Notes: generated by a model from the sequence alone, not told the origin. A stretch of 64,000 nt of DNA from Gammaproteobacteria bacterium (GCA_021151835.1 JAGKWO010000020.1:6958-70957); one strand, 5' to 3'; positions 41,045-51,103 are shown, counted from the first letter of the stretch. Numbers and translations are program-made.

Positions 41045-43828
41045 TTAAAGTGATTCAAGGAACCGCAACACATCCTGTTTCTGTGATGACGATAATGCTT
41101 GATACGCATTTTTCGCCGCCTGGCCTTCACCACCGTGCCACAAAATTGCTTCTTCGATGGTGCGTGCGCGGCCATCATGCAAATAACTGTGCACTGGTGT
41201 GCACACTTGCGCACCTTGCCCTGCATCGGTCACACCACCGGTTACGCAAGCCGACAAGCCCAATCCCCACAGCGGTGCGGTACGCCATTCAGCACCGCTT
41301 GCCTGGCCTTCGCCAAGCGTATCCGCCATATCCGCGCCCATATCGTGCAGCAGCATATCGGTGTACGGCTTGATCGTTTGGCTGCGCAATTCACCGAGTG
41401 GATGGTATTGGCTGGTTACGTGTTGCGGCGTGTGGCAAGCAACACAACCGATGGTGGCGAATTGCGTTTCACCGCGTTGCACAGCGGCATCGTTAAGGTT
41501 GCGTTGCGGGCGCACACCGAGTGTTGAAATATATTTCACCAGATTATTTAAATGCGTATCGGATAATTCCGCACCACTCGCACCGCAATCCGTTTGTGCT
41601 GAACCGCAATCAGGATTTGGCAATACGCTGGTCATCACCCCCATATCCGCATTAAATGCCGCTGCAACCTGATGCTTCACACTGGTGGTTCCCGCTTTGT
41701 AACCAAAACGACCTAGCCGGGTTTGACCGGATGGATCAGTGATGCGGTTCGCGCGACCGGAAATGCCATCACCGTTTGCATCGTTGATATCTTCTTTCGC
41801 GAGAATTGCCGCTTCAGGAATCGCTTCCAATAAACCCATACCCACCAATTGCGGTGCAACACGCGCAGAAAAACGCGCCGGTGTTATGCCACTGAATTGA
41901 TAATTGGGTTTACGCAAACCGTTTGATTCGCTCCAGAATGCAATCGATGCTTGCCCTTCACTTGCAACACCGTTTGCTGATTTTGGTTGCAATGAACGGC
42001 CAAGGTTTGGATGCGGATTGCCATTGGCATCGGCCACTTTAAATACCCATTTTTCCAATGGCTGGCCAACCGGCGCTGGTGCCGCACGACCATTGCGCAC
42101 GTGGCAACCGGCGCAGCGGTCATGCACATAATGCGGACCGGCTTTGCCGACGGTATCGGCGAAAGTGCCGTTATCGACAACATGTTCATCGTGTGAACCA
42201 TCAACAAATGAGGCGTGATGCACGCGGCGGCCCAACACAAAGGGTTGGCCATTAATCGATGCGAGATTGGTTGCCATCTGGATGAAATGGTTATCCGGTT
42301 CATTCGAATGGTTGTAGGGCAAAGTGGTCTTGCCACCTAACCAGGCTTTCTCCGGAATTTTTACCGAATCTTTTCTGCCGCCAATGTTGCCGAAATTACC
42401 GGTGATATCCCAAGGCACCAAACCTTCACCGACGATGTATAAATACGTCGTACCGTAATACGCCGAGCGCCCATGGGGAACGGTGTGATCAAGGAATTGG
42501 CTTAATTCAAACTCGAGTTTATCGCCAATCTGGATATTGCGACCTTCGCGCGCGTTGAAACTGCGCTCTTTGTAGTAATTGAAATTATCGATCACGTTCA
42601 TGGTGCCGTTATCGTAATACTCGGCCACAGTGCCCACACCGCGATAGAACCAGCGATTTTCCGCTTCGGTGTCATTCAACTTGAATTGGGTTTTTACATT
42701 CATGCGCACGGTGCTGCCACCTTTGGCAACGTAGTCCACAATTTCAATTTCAGCGGTGCGGTGCTCCCAATAAAAACTGAGGAAATGATCGTAGGCCTGG
42801 AATTGATCTTCCTTCGCATGGCGATCACGGCCGCGGTCAGCAATACGGGTCACCAATGCATCGCCACGATCAAACTGGATTGCACCTTCAAGCACTGTCG
42901 ATGAATTGTATAACGGCACAATATTGCCAACACTTGCCGTTGATGAAGAACTCACCGCCGTTACCGAAGAACTGCTGCGCGATGAACTTGATGGCACCAG
43001 CGAGCTGCTACGCGATGAGCTGGAAAGCACTGAACTGGATATTGCCGAGCTTGATGCAACAGCGCCCAATGAATAATTTTGCCAGGGTGTATCCTGCCCC
43101 ACGCCGGAACGAATAATAGTGAAGTTGATGCTCACTACATCCGTCGCTTTTAAATTGGGAATATCGTAAGTCCAGTTGCCGCCGGAAACATTCATGCGCA
43201 CATTTTGCTGGGCGCCATTGTTGATGCGGTAATGGATATCAACAATGTCCGCCTGGTTTACTGTTGCGCGTAACGTGGTGCTATTCAAGGTAGTGACACA
43301 ACCGGAATTGCAATTGCCCGCCGCCACGCTGGATGAAGAAACCACCGGCAATGAACCGAACACATCGATTTCAAAAATGGAGTATCCCCAGTCATTACCG
43401 GTACTGCGTGTTAACGCATTCACACGTACATAACGATAAGTGCCGTTGACACCGACAGTATCCGTGCGATTGCCAAACGTACCGCCGGTGCGCAGGCTCA
43501 TTTGGGTCCAGGTGGAATTATTAGTGGAGCCGAGTAATTCATAACTCGCGGCGTTGGCGGCTTCCCAATTAATCACCACTTGATTGAGCGCATATGCCTG
43601 GCCCAAATCGAGCGTGAGTGAACTGGGTGAAACACCATGGCTGGATTCCCAGCGGGTTGCGTTGTTATTGTCAATTGCAAAACTGGCAGGTTGTAAATTG
43701 GTGCTGCCAGTGATGCTGACCGGATTAATGTTGATGGTTTGCGCGTTGGTTGTTTGCATAAAAAGACTGCTACTGGCTAATGCAACAAATAGCCATGCAG
43801 CCCTTGAACCGAGCGGTAGTATTTGCAT
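41045..43828 (-). CDS. Exported di-haem oxidoreductase with discoidin-like domain
   Basis: A 927-residue secreted protein. Order: signal peptide (about 1-29); an F5/8-type-C (discoidin, CBM32-like) domain (about 35-160, INWEAANAASYELLGSTNNS); a short serine linker; a small beta domain; a second serine/arginine-serine linker (about 265-300); then a cytochrome-like catalytic part with two haem sites, RCAGCH near residue 570 and CVACH near 795, and MGADMADTLGEG. The C-terminal part matches the COG3488/DUF1111 di-haem oxidoreductases (putative peroxidases). Serine-rich linkers joining carbohydrate-binding-type domains are typical of Cellvibrio-group secreted enzymes. Extracellular electron-transfer or polymer oxidation is an inference. 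Confidence 0.88.
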   Translation of the reverse strand: MQILPLGSRAAWLFVALASSSLFMQTTNAQTININPVSITGSTNLQPASFAIDNNNATRWESSHGVSPSSLTLDLGQAYALNQVVINWEAANAASYELLGSTNNSTWTQMSLRTGGTFGNRTDTVGVNGTYRYVRVNALTRSTGNDWGYSIFEIDVFGSLPVVSSSSVAAGNCNSGCVTTLNSTTLRATVNQADIVDIHYRINNGAQQNVRMNVSGGNWTYDIPNLKATDVVSINFTIIRSGVGQDTPWQNYSLGAVASSSAISSSVLSSSSRSSSLVPSSSSRSSSSVTAVSSSSTASVGNIVPLYNSSTVLEGAIQFDRGDALVTRIADRGRDRHAKEDQFQAYDHFLSFYWEHRTAEIEIVDYVAKGGSTVRMNVKTQFKLNDTEAENRWFYRGVGTVAEYYDNGTMNVIDNFNYYKERSFNAREGRNIQIGDKLEFELSQFLDHTVPHGRSAYYGTTYLYIVGEGLVPWDITGNFGNIGGRKDSVKIPEKAWLGGKTTLPYNHSNEPDNHFIQMATNLASINGQPFVLGRRVHHASFVDGSHDEHVVDNGTFADTVGKAGPHYVHDRCAGCHVRNGRAAPAPVGQPLEKWVFKVADANGNPHPNLGRSLQPKSANGVASEGQASIAFWSESNGLRKPNYQFSGITPARFSARVAPQLVGMGLLEAIPEAAILAKEDINDANGDGISGRANRITDPSGQTRLGRFGYKAGTTSVKHQVAAAFNADMGVMTSVLPNPDCGSAQTDCGASGAELSDTHLNNLVKYISTLGVRPQRNLNDAAVQRGETQFATIGCVACHTPQHVTSQYHPLGELRSQTIKPYTDMLLHDMGADMADTLGEGQASGAEWRTAPLWGLGLSACVTGGVTDAGQGAQVCTPVHSYLHDGRARTIEEAILWHGGEGQAAKNAYQALSSSQKQDVLRFLESL

Positions 43829-44364
43829 GTGATCTTGCCTCTGCTTTATTTATTATCGAGAGGTTGCCCTGCGAACAGCGAGACGGGAGCAACGGTTGAT
43901 ACTCTTTATTACACTTTGCGTTGAAGACTTTTTTATTCTGTTGAAGTCTCTTAATTCGCATTTTTTAAACGGCTTCCACTGCCTGGTCGCGCTACCCTGG
44001 AAATGGATGCCACGTGGTGGTGCCAGATCACAGACGTATTATTGGTTTTGTAATAACGCAGTGACACAGTTTAAGAAGTGAAATAGCCAGTGTCGTCCCA
44101 CAATAAACAACGCATAAAAGTGGCTATCCAAAAGCAGATCTGCTGCACAAAAGCCGTAGTTAACAAGAGTGGTTCGTATCAAAAGCGGTTAAGAAAACGC
44201 CTGTTTGCCGGAATTTACCTAGTCCCAATCCATTGAATAATTAAGTGGCACGCCTGCAGTGCGTCCGGTTGGACGTAGTGGCACATTATTTTGTTTGCGC
44301 CGCACCTGTCATAAAAACTCAATACTGACGTGTTTTTATGGTGGAAACTCGCGGAGCAGCCATT
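43829..44364. other. 536-base gene-free stretch between divergent genes
   Basis: This gap separates the cytochrome gene (leftward) from a glycosyltransferase gene (rightward). Near the cytochrome start, the minus-strand leader can pair GTTGC(T)CCC with GGGCAAC (about 43864..43894), a bulged stem-loop. Open frames here are short and lack family features. No riboswitch core, tRNA or clear sigma-70 promoter was recognised. Confidence 0.5.
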
Positions 44365-45288
44365 ATGAAAACCAACGCCTATTCCCCGGAAAATATTGGT
44401 GTGGTGATTACCACCTACAACCAGCCCGCCTGGCTGGAAAAAGTATTGGCAGCTTATGAGGCGCAACGTCTGAAGGATTTCCGTATTTTGATTGCCGACG
44501 ATGGTTCCGGCGACGCGACCCGCGCAGTGATTGAGAAATTCCAACAGCGTGGCACACTGGATATCGAACACGTGTGGCATGAAGACCGCGGCTTTCGCAA
44601 ATGCCAGATCCTTAATAAGGTTATCGCCAGCACTGAGTGTGACTACCTGATCTTTACCGACGGCGATTGCATCCCCGAGCCGGATTTTGTTGCCAAACAC
44701 CGGCAACTGGCGCGCCCCGGTTATTTTCTCTCCGGTGGTTACGTGAAATTGAATATGGCCGTTTCTACGGCCATCGACGCCGATGCCATAAGCGCAGGCT
44801 CCCCATTTGCCATCGATTGGCTTGCCCGTCACGGCCAGAAGCACAACCATAAGCTATGGAAGCTGGTTAAAAGTAAATGGTTAAAAAATCTCCTGAACAC
44901 GCTGACCCCGACCAAAGCCACCTGGAATGGTATGAACAGCTCCACCTGGACGGAGGCCATTCGCACTTGCAATGGTTTTAATGAAGACATGCAGTACGGC
45001 GGGCTGGATCGCGAATTGGGTGAACGGTTGTACAACCTGGGATTAAAAGGCAAACAAGTACGTTACAGCGTGAGCTGCTTGCACCTCGATCACCCGCGCG
45101 CCTACGATACCCCGGAAACCTGGGCGAAAAACTATGCCATTCGCGCGGAAGTAAAACGACTGGGGCTTTATTGGACTCCCAACGGCATGACCAAAACCTC
45201 CTTGCCAGCGACAGCACTTGCCACAAAAGCACCGGTAGCCAGCCGGGTATCAGTTCATCCCAAAACCTCGCCAGCAGCAACCGCTTAA
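44365..45288 (+). CDS. Family 2 glycosyltransferase
   Basis: A 307-residue GT-A enzyme: IGVVITTYNQPAWLEKVLAA opens the nucleotide-binding domain, with LIADDGSGDATRAV, then the DXD-type site LIFTDGDCIPEPDFVAKH. The second half has WNGMNSSTWTEAIRTCNGFNE and GGLDRELGERLYNLGLKG, the acceptor-side ED region of GT2 enzymes. The frame starts at 44338, but the ATG at 44365 follows a GCGGAG site and is used. It probably adds a core or O-antigen sugar. It converges with the next gene. Confidence 0.9.
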   Translation: MKTNAYSPENIGVVITTYNQPAWLEKVLAAYEAQRLKDFRILIADDGSGDATRAVIEKFQQRGTLDIEHVWHEDRGFRKCQILNKVIASTECDYLIFTDGDCIPEPDFVAKHRQLARPGYFLSGGYVKLNMAVSTAIDADAISAGSPFAIDWLARHGQKHNHKLWKLVKSKWLKNLLNTLTPTKATWNGMNSSTWTEAIRTCNGFNEDMQYGGLDRELGERLYNLGLKGKQVRYSVSCLHLDHPRAYDTPETWAKNYAIRAEVKRLGLYWTPNGMTKTSLPATALATKAPVASRVSVHPKTSPAATA

Positions 45289-45319
45289 CAACCGTTACCA
45301 ACGAGCGCGTTATGGTTGC

Positions 45320-46144
45320 TCAGCGAAAACGTTGCAAATCATAGTGGGCATAGAGCGCCCGCCATTGCTCGGTATTCCCTTCGCCGCGCACGTTGGTACG
45401 CTTTAACGCCACCTTCTGGGTTCCTAAAATAGGAGTGGGTTTACGCCCGGGAGCCGATGAGCGGCGTATTTCTGTCCCCGCCATCAGCGACATGGCCTTG
45501 AACCACAAGTCGTCGGCACGTGGCGTCAGCGCCAAAAATAAATCGCGCTGCAGTACATCCCCATGCAATGCATCCGGCGGATAAAGCACCCCGCCGTAGC
45601 CAATCGACATAAACCAGGGGTGGGTTAAATCACAACCATGTTCTACTGGCCATTGGTGATAGGGCTTGGGTAAACCGCACTGTTCGAATTCAATTTTGCG
45701 GCATTCATGGGCGATGATTGCGTGCGGGTAACGCAGGTGATCCTGATAGAGCCGATGCAACCAGTCCGCGGGGTACATAAGGTCATCGTCGCAAGTCACT
45801 ATGACCTGGTCGGGATAGCGCTCCAGGGTGTGGATCAACTTGCGATGGGGACAGGTTAAGTCCACATATTCAATCGTAAAAATATCGCCTTCCAATTCAA
45901 GCAAGGCGCGCGGGATTTGCTGGCGCAACCCGGTGTTCAACCACAGGATAATTTTTATGGCAGGAACGTCCTGCGCCAATAAGCTGCGCACCGTCAGCGC
46001 TACAGACTTCAAGCGGGATGGAATAGATGTGAGCGAGATAATGACCGGCAGCGCCGGATCACTGCGCCGGTCCAGCGCACGGCAATCCAATCCTTTCAGT
46101 CGATAAGCCATCAACAATGACTTTGGCAACTGCTTTAGTTTCAT
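45320..46144 (-). CDS. Glycosyltransferase-like protein
   Basis: A 274-residue cytoplasmic protein with a GT-A-like start (PVIISLTSIPSRLKSVALTV), IKIILWLNTGLRQQIPRAL, and a DDD metal site in VIVTCDDDLMYPADWLHRLY. HGCDLTHPWFMSIGYGGVLYPPDAL and TPRADDLWFKAMSLMAGTEI follow. I recognise the fold but not a specific CAZy family. It is transcribed toward the GT2 gene, a convergent pair with a 31-base gap. Confidence 0.8.
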   Translation of the reverse strand: MKLKQLPKSLLMAYRLKGLDCRALDRRSDPALPVIISLTSIPSRLKSVALTVRSLLAQDVPAIKIILWLNTGLRQQIPRALLELEGDIFTIEYVDLTCPHRKLIHTLERYPDQVIVTCDDDLMYPADWLHRLYQDHLRYPHAIIAHECRKIEFEQCGLPKPYHQWPVEHGCDLTHPWFMSIGYGGVLYPPDALHGDVLQRDLFLALTPRADDLWFKAMSLMAGTEIRRSSAPGRKPTPILGTQKVALKRTNVRGEGNTEQWRALYAHYDLQRFR

Positions 46145-46313
46145 CGTAAAACCCTCGTCAGTCAGGCATCACCGCGCGCCAAACCTACCCGATCCCCATT
46201 TCACTAATATGACAACCCGCCACCTACTTACCCTGCGACTGGAAATTTCCCGCCCGCTGATAGCATACTGCCCCATACTCCATAGCATCGACGATTGGAC
46301 AGCTGAGGAATTT

Positions 46314-46841
46314 ATGAGCCACCCACATATTCATCCACAAGCGTTAATGGCGAATAAAACCGCCACCACCTGTATCCTGGATGTGCGCACTGCAGCCGAA
46401 GTAAAAGCATCCAGCCTGCCCGGCAGTTTGCATATTCCCTTGCATGAATTGACCCCCGAGCGCTTGCATCAGGAAATCCACAACAACGGTAAAAATGGCA
46501 GCCCTGTTTATTTGTTATGCCAGGGCGGCAAGCGCGCAGAAATGGCCGCCGCGCAATTGCAGGGAAAAATCGATGCCGAATTTATTGTGATCGAGGGCGG
46601 TATCAACGCCATAAAAGCGGCAAATATCCCGTTAATCCAGGGCAAAGGCGCGATATCACTGGAGCGCCAGGTGCGTATCGTCGCCGGTTTCCTGGTATTG
46701 CTGGGAGTGATATTGGGCTTTCAGGTCAACAGCGGATTTTTCGGGTTGTCCGGATTTGTCGGCGCGGGCTTGATGTTTGCCGGAATCACCGATACCTGCA
46801 TGATGGGCTTATTGCTCGCCCGCATGCCCTGGAATCGCTAA
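46314..46841 (+). CDS. Rhodanese-domain protein with DUF2892 membrane tail
   Basis: A 175-residue protein: a rhodanese domain (TCILDVRTAAEVKASSLPGS; active-site loop LLCQGGKRAEMAAAQL with the catalytic cysteine in LCQGGKR) and two C-terminal membrane helices (RIVAGFLVLLGVILGF and GLSGFVGAGLMFAGITDTCMM). It handles sulfane sulfur at the membrane. The frame begins at 46209, but GAGGAA before ATG 46314 indicates that start. It is 31 bases upstream of the persulfide dioxygenase gene, a common pairing. Confidence 0.9.
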   Translation: MSHPHIHPQALMANKTATTCILDVRTAAEVKASSLPGSLHIPLHELTPERLHQEIHNNGKNGSPVYLLCQGGKRAEMAAAQLQGKIDAEFIVIEGGINAIKAANIPLIQGKGAISLERQVRIVAGFLVLLGVILGFQVNSGFFGLSGFVGAGLMFAGITDTCMMGLLLARMPWNR

Positions 46842-46872
46842 ACCCTGCTTCTTTTATTCATGAGGGCGAGCC

Positions 46873-47565
46873 ATGATTTTCCGTCAGCTGTTTGAGCGTG
46901 AATCTTCCACTTACACTTATCTGCTTGGCTGTACCGAAACCCGTGCGGCGGCGCTCATCGATACCGTCAAAAGCGAGGTCCCGAAATATTTGCAATTACT
47001 GGACGAGCTGGACCTGAAACTGGTGTATGCGCTGGATACCCACACCCATGCCGACCACATTACCGGTGCCGGTGAACTGCGTGATGCAACGGGTTGCCGA
47101 ACTTTGTTAGGGGAAGAAGCGCACTCCCCTTGTGTATCGGCCGGGTTAACAGATGGCGACCAGATCCCGGTTGGCACGCTTCTGCTTAAGGCGATTTACA
47201 CTCCCGGCCATACCGACGATTCCTACTGTTATTTGCTGGAACATGGCGGCCAATCCTGCGTTTTTACCGGCGATACCTTATTAATCCGCAGCACTGGCCG
47301 CACCGATTTCCAAAATGGCAGTGCACAGGCGCAGTACCACAGCCTGTTCGATAAATTACTCACCCTCCCCGACAACACCTGGGTGTACCCCGCCCATGAT
47401 TACAAAGGGTGGCAAGTCAGCACTATCGGTGAGGAGCGGCAGCACAACCCGCGCTTGCAACTCGGCAGCATCGAGGCCTATGTTGATTTTATGCACAACC
47501 TGAAACTACCCAGCCCCACGTTGATGGATATCGCCGTACCCGCTAATCGCACCTGCGGCAAATAG
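46873..47565 (+). CDS. ETHE1-like persulfide dioxygenase (MBL fold)
   Basis: A 230-residue metallo-beta-lactamase-fold protein. The metal motif ALDTHTHADHITGAG is at about residues 56-70, with IYTPGHTDDSYCY and FTGDTLLIRSTGRTDF and the late histidine in VYPAHDYKGW. These are the signatures of ETHE1-type enzymes, which oxidise glutathione persulfide to sulfite using iron and oxygen. Paired with the rhodanese directly upstream, it forms a small sulfide/persulfide detoxification unit. Length is right for the bacterial family. Confidence 0.92.
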   Translation: MIFRQLFERESSTYTYLLGCTETRAAALIDTVKSEVPKYLQLLDELDLKLVYALDTHTHADHITGAGELRDATGCRTLLGEEAHSPCVSAGLTDGDQIPVGTLLLKAIYTPGHTDDSYCYLLEHGGQSCVFTGDTLLIRSTGRTDFQNGSAQAQYHSLFDKLLTLPDNTWVYPAHDYKGWQVSTIGEERQHNPRLQLGSIEAYVDFMHNLKLPSPTLMDIAVPANRTCGK

Positions 47566-47645
47566 CCAAATTCACCAGGGCATAACAATACTGCTGCCGG
47601 ATTTGCTAGAATCGCGGCCTCAAAAATTCCGCAGAGAACACAACC

Positions 47646-48041
47646 ATGCTAATCCAGGCCCCTATCTCCCTTGGCGAGTTGATCGATAAAATCACCATTC
47701 TGGAAATCAAAGCAGTCCACATGGGCGATGAAACCAAACTCAAAAATGTCACCCATGAACTGAACATCCTCAATGACAAAGTGAATAATTTGCTGGACGC
47801 AGCGGGCCAAACTAAACTGGAGCCATTGAAAAAATCCCTGAAGGACATCAACCAGGAATTGTGGGTTATTGAAGACGATATTCGCGATTGTGAACGCGAT
47901 AAAGATTTCAGCGATAAATTCATCCAGCTTGCGCGCGCGGTTTATTTCACCAACGACAAGCGTGCCGCAGTGAAAAAAGAGATAAACCTCGCCTTCGGCT
48001 CAGAGCTGATCGAAGAAAAATCCTACAAGAATTATCAATAA
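47646..48041 (+). CDS. DUF6165 protein near LPS genes
   Basis: A 131-residue soluble protein, mostly helical: IQAPISLGELIDKITILEIKA, a charged central helix (VTHELNILNDKVNNLLDAAG), ELWVIEDDIRDCERDKDF and VYFTNDKRAAVKKEINLAFGS. This is the DUF6165 pattern, which often accompanies glycosyltransferase clusters. Function unknown. It precedes waaC by 117 bases. Confidence 0.87.
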   Translation: MLIQAPISLGELIDKITILEIKAVHMGDETKLKNVTHELNILNDKVNNLLDAAGQTKLEPLKKSLKDINQELWVIEDDIRDCERDKDFSDKFIQLARAVYFTNDKRAAVKKEINLAFGSELIEEKSYKNYQ

Positions 48042-48158
48042 CCTTTACATGCCTGTTGCAAAAACCATGGGATTAATCCCTACCGTGACCTATAGCAAAT
48101 TGCGCAAGCCATTTGCATTATTCCGCTGCCTGCCGGATAACTTGCCGGGATGTGATGC

Positions 48159-49190
48159 ATGAAAATCCTGCTCATTAAAATGTCCTCCATGGGCGATATT
48201 TTCCACACCTTCCCGGCCATCAGTGATATCAGGAAACATTTTCCGGACGCGCAGATCGATTGGGTTGTTGAAGACAGTTTTAAGGAAATTGTGGATTGGC
48301 ATCCCGCTGTAAACAAAGTGATTCCGATTCATTTGCGCCGCTGGGTAAAACAACGCAATAGAACCGCGTGGCAAGAATTTAAAGCCTGGCGGAGGGAGTT
48401 ACGGCAGGAAAATTATGACATTGTGATTGATGCGCAAGGGTTGCTAAAAAGTGCGGTGATTGCCAGGTGCGCCAAAAGCACGGCGATTCATGGCTACGAT
48501 AAACATTCCGCGCGCGAAGCGATTACCCATTGGTTTTATAAAATACAACACCAGGTTGATAAAGAACAACATGCGGTAGAACGTACCCGCCAGTTGGTTG
48601 GCAAGGTGCTGGGCTACACGCCGGGTGAAAAATTAAATTTTGGTATCAACCAGAATTTTACCCACATCCCAAAAAATCCACGCAAATTAATTTTTATTAT
48701 TGGCACCAGTTGGGTCACTAAATTATGGGCTGCCGATGAGTGGAAAGCGCTAACGCAAATTGCATTAACGGCAAATTTTGCAGTGGAAATTATTTGGGGC
48801 AGCCCGGAGGAACAAGCTATTGCCGACGGCATTATTGCCAGTTGTCCGGGAGCTACGCGCCCGGAAAGGCGTTTATCCATTACCACCATTGCTGAAAAGC
48901 TGGTAGAAGCCGCCGGGGTCATTGGGCTGGACACCGGTTTTTCCCATCTCGCCGGCGCATTGGAAACACCTACCATCGCCTTGTATGGCGCAACATCGCC
49001 CACCAAGGTAGGTTTGATTGGTGAACACACGCACAATCTGCAAATGGATAATCCTCTTGAGTGCATGCCCTGCCACAAACGACACTGCAAATGGCTGCCT
49101 GAACACAGCATAGATACGCCTCAATGTATGACCAGTATCAAAGCTGCACAGGTTTGGTCGGAGTTGCAAAAGAAAATTTCATTGCATTAA
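48159..49190 (+). CDS. waaC: LPS heptosyltransferase I
   Basis: A 343-residue GT9 enzyme that adds the first L-glycero-D-manno-heptose to Kdo of the LPS inner core. It starts MKILLIKMSSMGDIFHTFPA and contains IDAQGLLKSAVIARCAKS, GTSWVTKLWAADEWKALT, and the nucleotide-binding VIGLDTGFSHLAGALETPTI and ALYGATSPTKVGLIG. The product anchors the neighbouring core enzymes functionally. Full length. Confidence 0.94.
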   Translation: MKILLIKMSSMGDIFHTFPAISDIRKHFPDAQIDWVVEDSFKEIVDWHPAVNKVIPIHLRRWVKQRNRTAWQEFKAWRRELRQENYDIVIDAQGLLKSAVIARCAKSTAIHGYDKHSAREAITHWFYKIQHQVDKEQHAVERTRQLVGKVLGYTPGEKLNFGINQNFTHIPKNPRKLIFIIGTSWVTKLWAADEWKALTQIALTANFAVEIIWGSPEEQAIADGIIASCPGATRPERRLSITTIAEKLVEAAGVIGLDTGFSHLAGALETPTIALYGATSPTKVGLIGEHTHNLQMDNPLECMPCHKRHCKWLPEHSIDTPQCMTSIKAAQVWSELQKKISLH

Positions 49191-49216
49191 TTTATTTTCA
49201 AAGGAAGTTCTGCACT

Positions 49217-51064
49217 ATGACTTTGGTTTTTTCCAAGGACGCGATCACCCCCTATCAAGATCGTCGCTGGCTTGCCCCTTTCACTACTATCAATGCGATT
49301 ATTATGGCCCTTGTCACCTTATGGCATAGCCAATGGCCACTTTCACCGGAAGCCCAGGTTTATCTCGTTGCGGGTATGGTTATCCATTTTGCGGTGTTAT
49401 CTTTTGCGGTGACCCTGGGCATATTGGTATTGGGTTTTTTACTGCGTTTGCGTAAGCATCGGATGACGCTGGCAATAATTGTATTTGCGCTCGCACAATT
49501 AATTGTTATTACGAACGTAAAAGTGTTCAGCCTCTACCATTTCCATTTGAACGGCATGGTAATTAATTTATTGTTCAGCGGTGCGCTGCTGGAAAATATC
49601 GCATTTTCATGGCAGATGTGGGCATCTATCGCCGCAATTTTAGTGAGTGTTCTAATCGGCCAACGCTTGGTAATTGCGCTCAGTCGCAAAATTTCTACCG
49701 TGAATTCGTTGAGCAACCGGCACTACTTCGGGTTTTTTCTGACAAGCTATATCGGCTTGCAATTATTGAGTGGCTGCGCCGATGCGTTTGGCTGGAATAA
49801 TCTCACCGCGCAAAATCGCTATATTCCCTGGATGCCGACTACCACCATGCGCTCATCGCTGGAGAAAATGGGTTTTGAGGTCCAACAACAATCCGGCAAA
49901 TTCAAATCAAATACCGCCGAGGGTTTGAAATATCCCACCGCTCCATTGCACTGTGCCCCGCAAGAGAAACTGAACATTTTAATGCTGGTGGTGGATTCCT
50001 TGCGATTTGATCAATTAAACGCCGAAGTAATGCCCAACAGTTTTCAATTAAAAAACCAGGCGCTTGCCTTCGAAAATCATTTTAGTACCAGTAACTCTAC
50101 GCGCTACGGTTTGTTCAGTATGTTCTACGGCATTTCCGGCAGCTATTGGAAACCGATGCTCGCTGCTGAACGCGGCAGTGTTTTATTTGATGTGACGCAA
50201 CAACTTGATTACAAGCATTTTATTTACGGCAGCAGCACCCTCACCTTCCCCGAGTTTGATCGCACTATTTTTTCCGCACTGCGCGACCAGTTACAATCCG
50301 GGCAATATAAAAACAGTGCGGCCAACGATATCGACATCACCGAGCGCTTTATCCGCGATTTAAAAGCACAACCGGTGAAAGAACCATTTTTCGGCTTTTT
50401 ATTTTTTGATGCGCCGCATGGCTTCGGCATACCGCAAGATTATCCACGGCGTTTCGAGCCAATGCTGGAGAAAGTTAACTATCTGGAGTTAAACAATAAT
50501 TATGATCCAGTCCCTTTTCTCAATTTGTACAAAACCACAGCGCATTTTGTTGATGGCCTGATTAAACAAATACTGGACGAGCTGGCAGCCCAACAACGCT
50601 TGCACAATACCCTGGTCATTATCACCAGTGACCACGGCCAGGAATTCAATGAACTGCATAAAAACTTCTGGGGCCATAACGGCAACTTTAGCCAATGGCA
50701 AACAAAGGTGCCGTTATTAATATTGTGGCCGGGAAAAGACCCGGCCAGTATTACTCGCCTGACCAGCCATGAGGATATGATCCCCAGCCTGTTAACCGGA
50801 GCCTTGGGGTGCAGCAACCCCATCAGTGATTATTCAACCGGGCAATCCCTGTTAGCAAATGGAACAAACCCGCAACGAGGCTTACTAATGGAGTCTTGGA
50901 CCGACAGGGCAATCCTGTATGATAACCACCTTTATCTCATCGACCCGATTGGCGATATCGATGTTGTCGACCAGAATTACGATCCGGTAGAAAATATCAC
51001 GCTACCACCAAAAATTCTTGCTGACACCATTGAGCATATGTCGCGCTTTCTCAAAAGTAATTGA
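49217..51064 (+). CDS. YejM/PbgA-like membrane sulfatase-fold protein
   Basis: A 615-residue inner-membrane protein with five N-terminal membrane helices (TTINAIIMALVTLWHSQWPL ... IGLQLLSGCADAF) of the DUF3413 type and a periplasmic alkaline-phosphatase/sulfatase-like domain (ILMLVVDSLRFDQLNAEVMP; SNSTRYGLFSMFYG with the usual Thr position; ITSDHGQEFNE; WGHNGNFSQWQ). In Escherichia coli, PbgA/YejM senses LPS and regulates its synthesis through LapB/FtsH. Here it lies directly after waaC (26-base gap), fitting an LPS-linked role. ATG 49217 is chosen over the frame start at 49124, which overlaps waaC. Confidence 0.88.
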   Translation: MTLVFSKDAITPYQDRRWLAPFTTINAIIMALVTLWHSQWPLSPEAQVYLVAGMVIHFAVLSFAVTLGILVLGFLLRLRKHRMTLAIIVFALAQLIVITNVKVFSLYHFHLNGMVINLLFSGALLENIAFSWQMWASIAAILVSVLIGQRLVIALSRKISTVNSLSNRHYFGFFLTSYIGLQLLSGCADAFGWNNLTAQNRYIPWMPTTTMRSSLEKMGFEVQQQSGKFKSNTAEGLKYPTAPLHCAPQEKLNILMLVVDSLRFDQLNAEVMPNSFQLKNQALAFENHFSTSNSTRYGLFSMFYGISGSYWKPMLAAERGSVLFDVTQQLDYKHFIYGSSTLTFPEFDRTIFSALRDQLQSGQYKNSAANDIDITERFIRDLKAQPVKEPFFGFLFFDAPHGFGIPQDYPRRFEPMLEKVNYLELNNNYDPVPFLNLYKTTAHFVDGLIKQILDELAAQQRLHNTLVIITSDHGQEFNELHKNFWGHNGNFSQWQTKVPLLILWPGKDPASITRLTSHEDMIPSLLTGALGCSNPISDYSTGQSLLANGTNPQRGLLMESWTDRAILYDNHLYLIDPIGDIDVVDQNYDPVENITLPPKILADTIEHMSRFLKSN

Positions 51065-51103
51065 TCGTCCAACTATAGATAATTTATTCGCCTGGATATC
51101 ACC

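Noticed and set aside
44215..44850. 211-residue frame opposite the GT2 gene
   Set aside because: It lies mostly antisense to a convincing glycosyltransferase.
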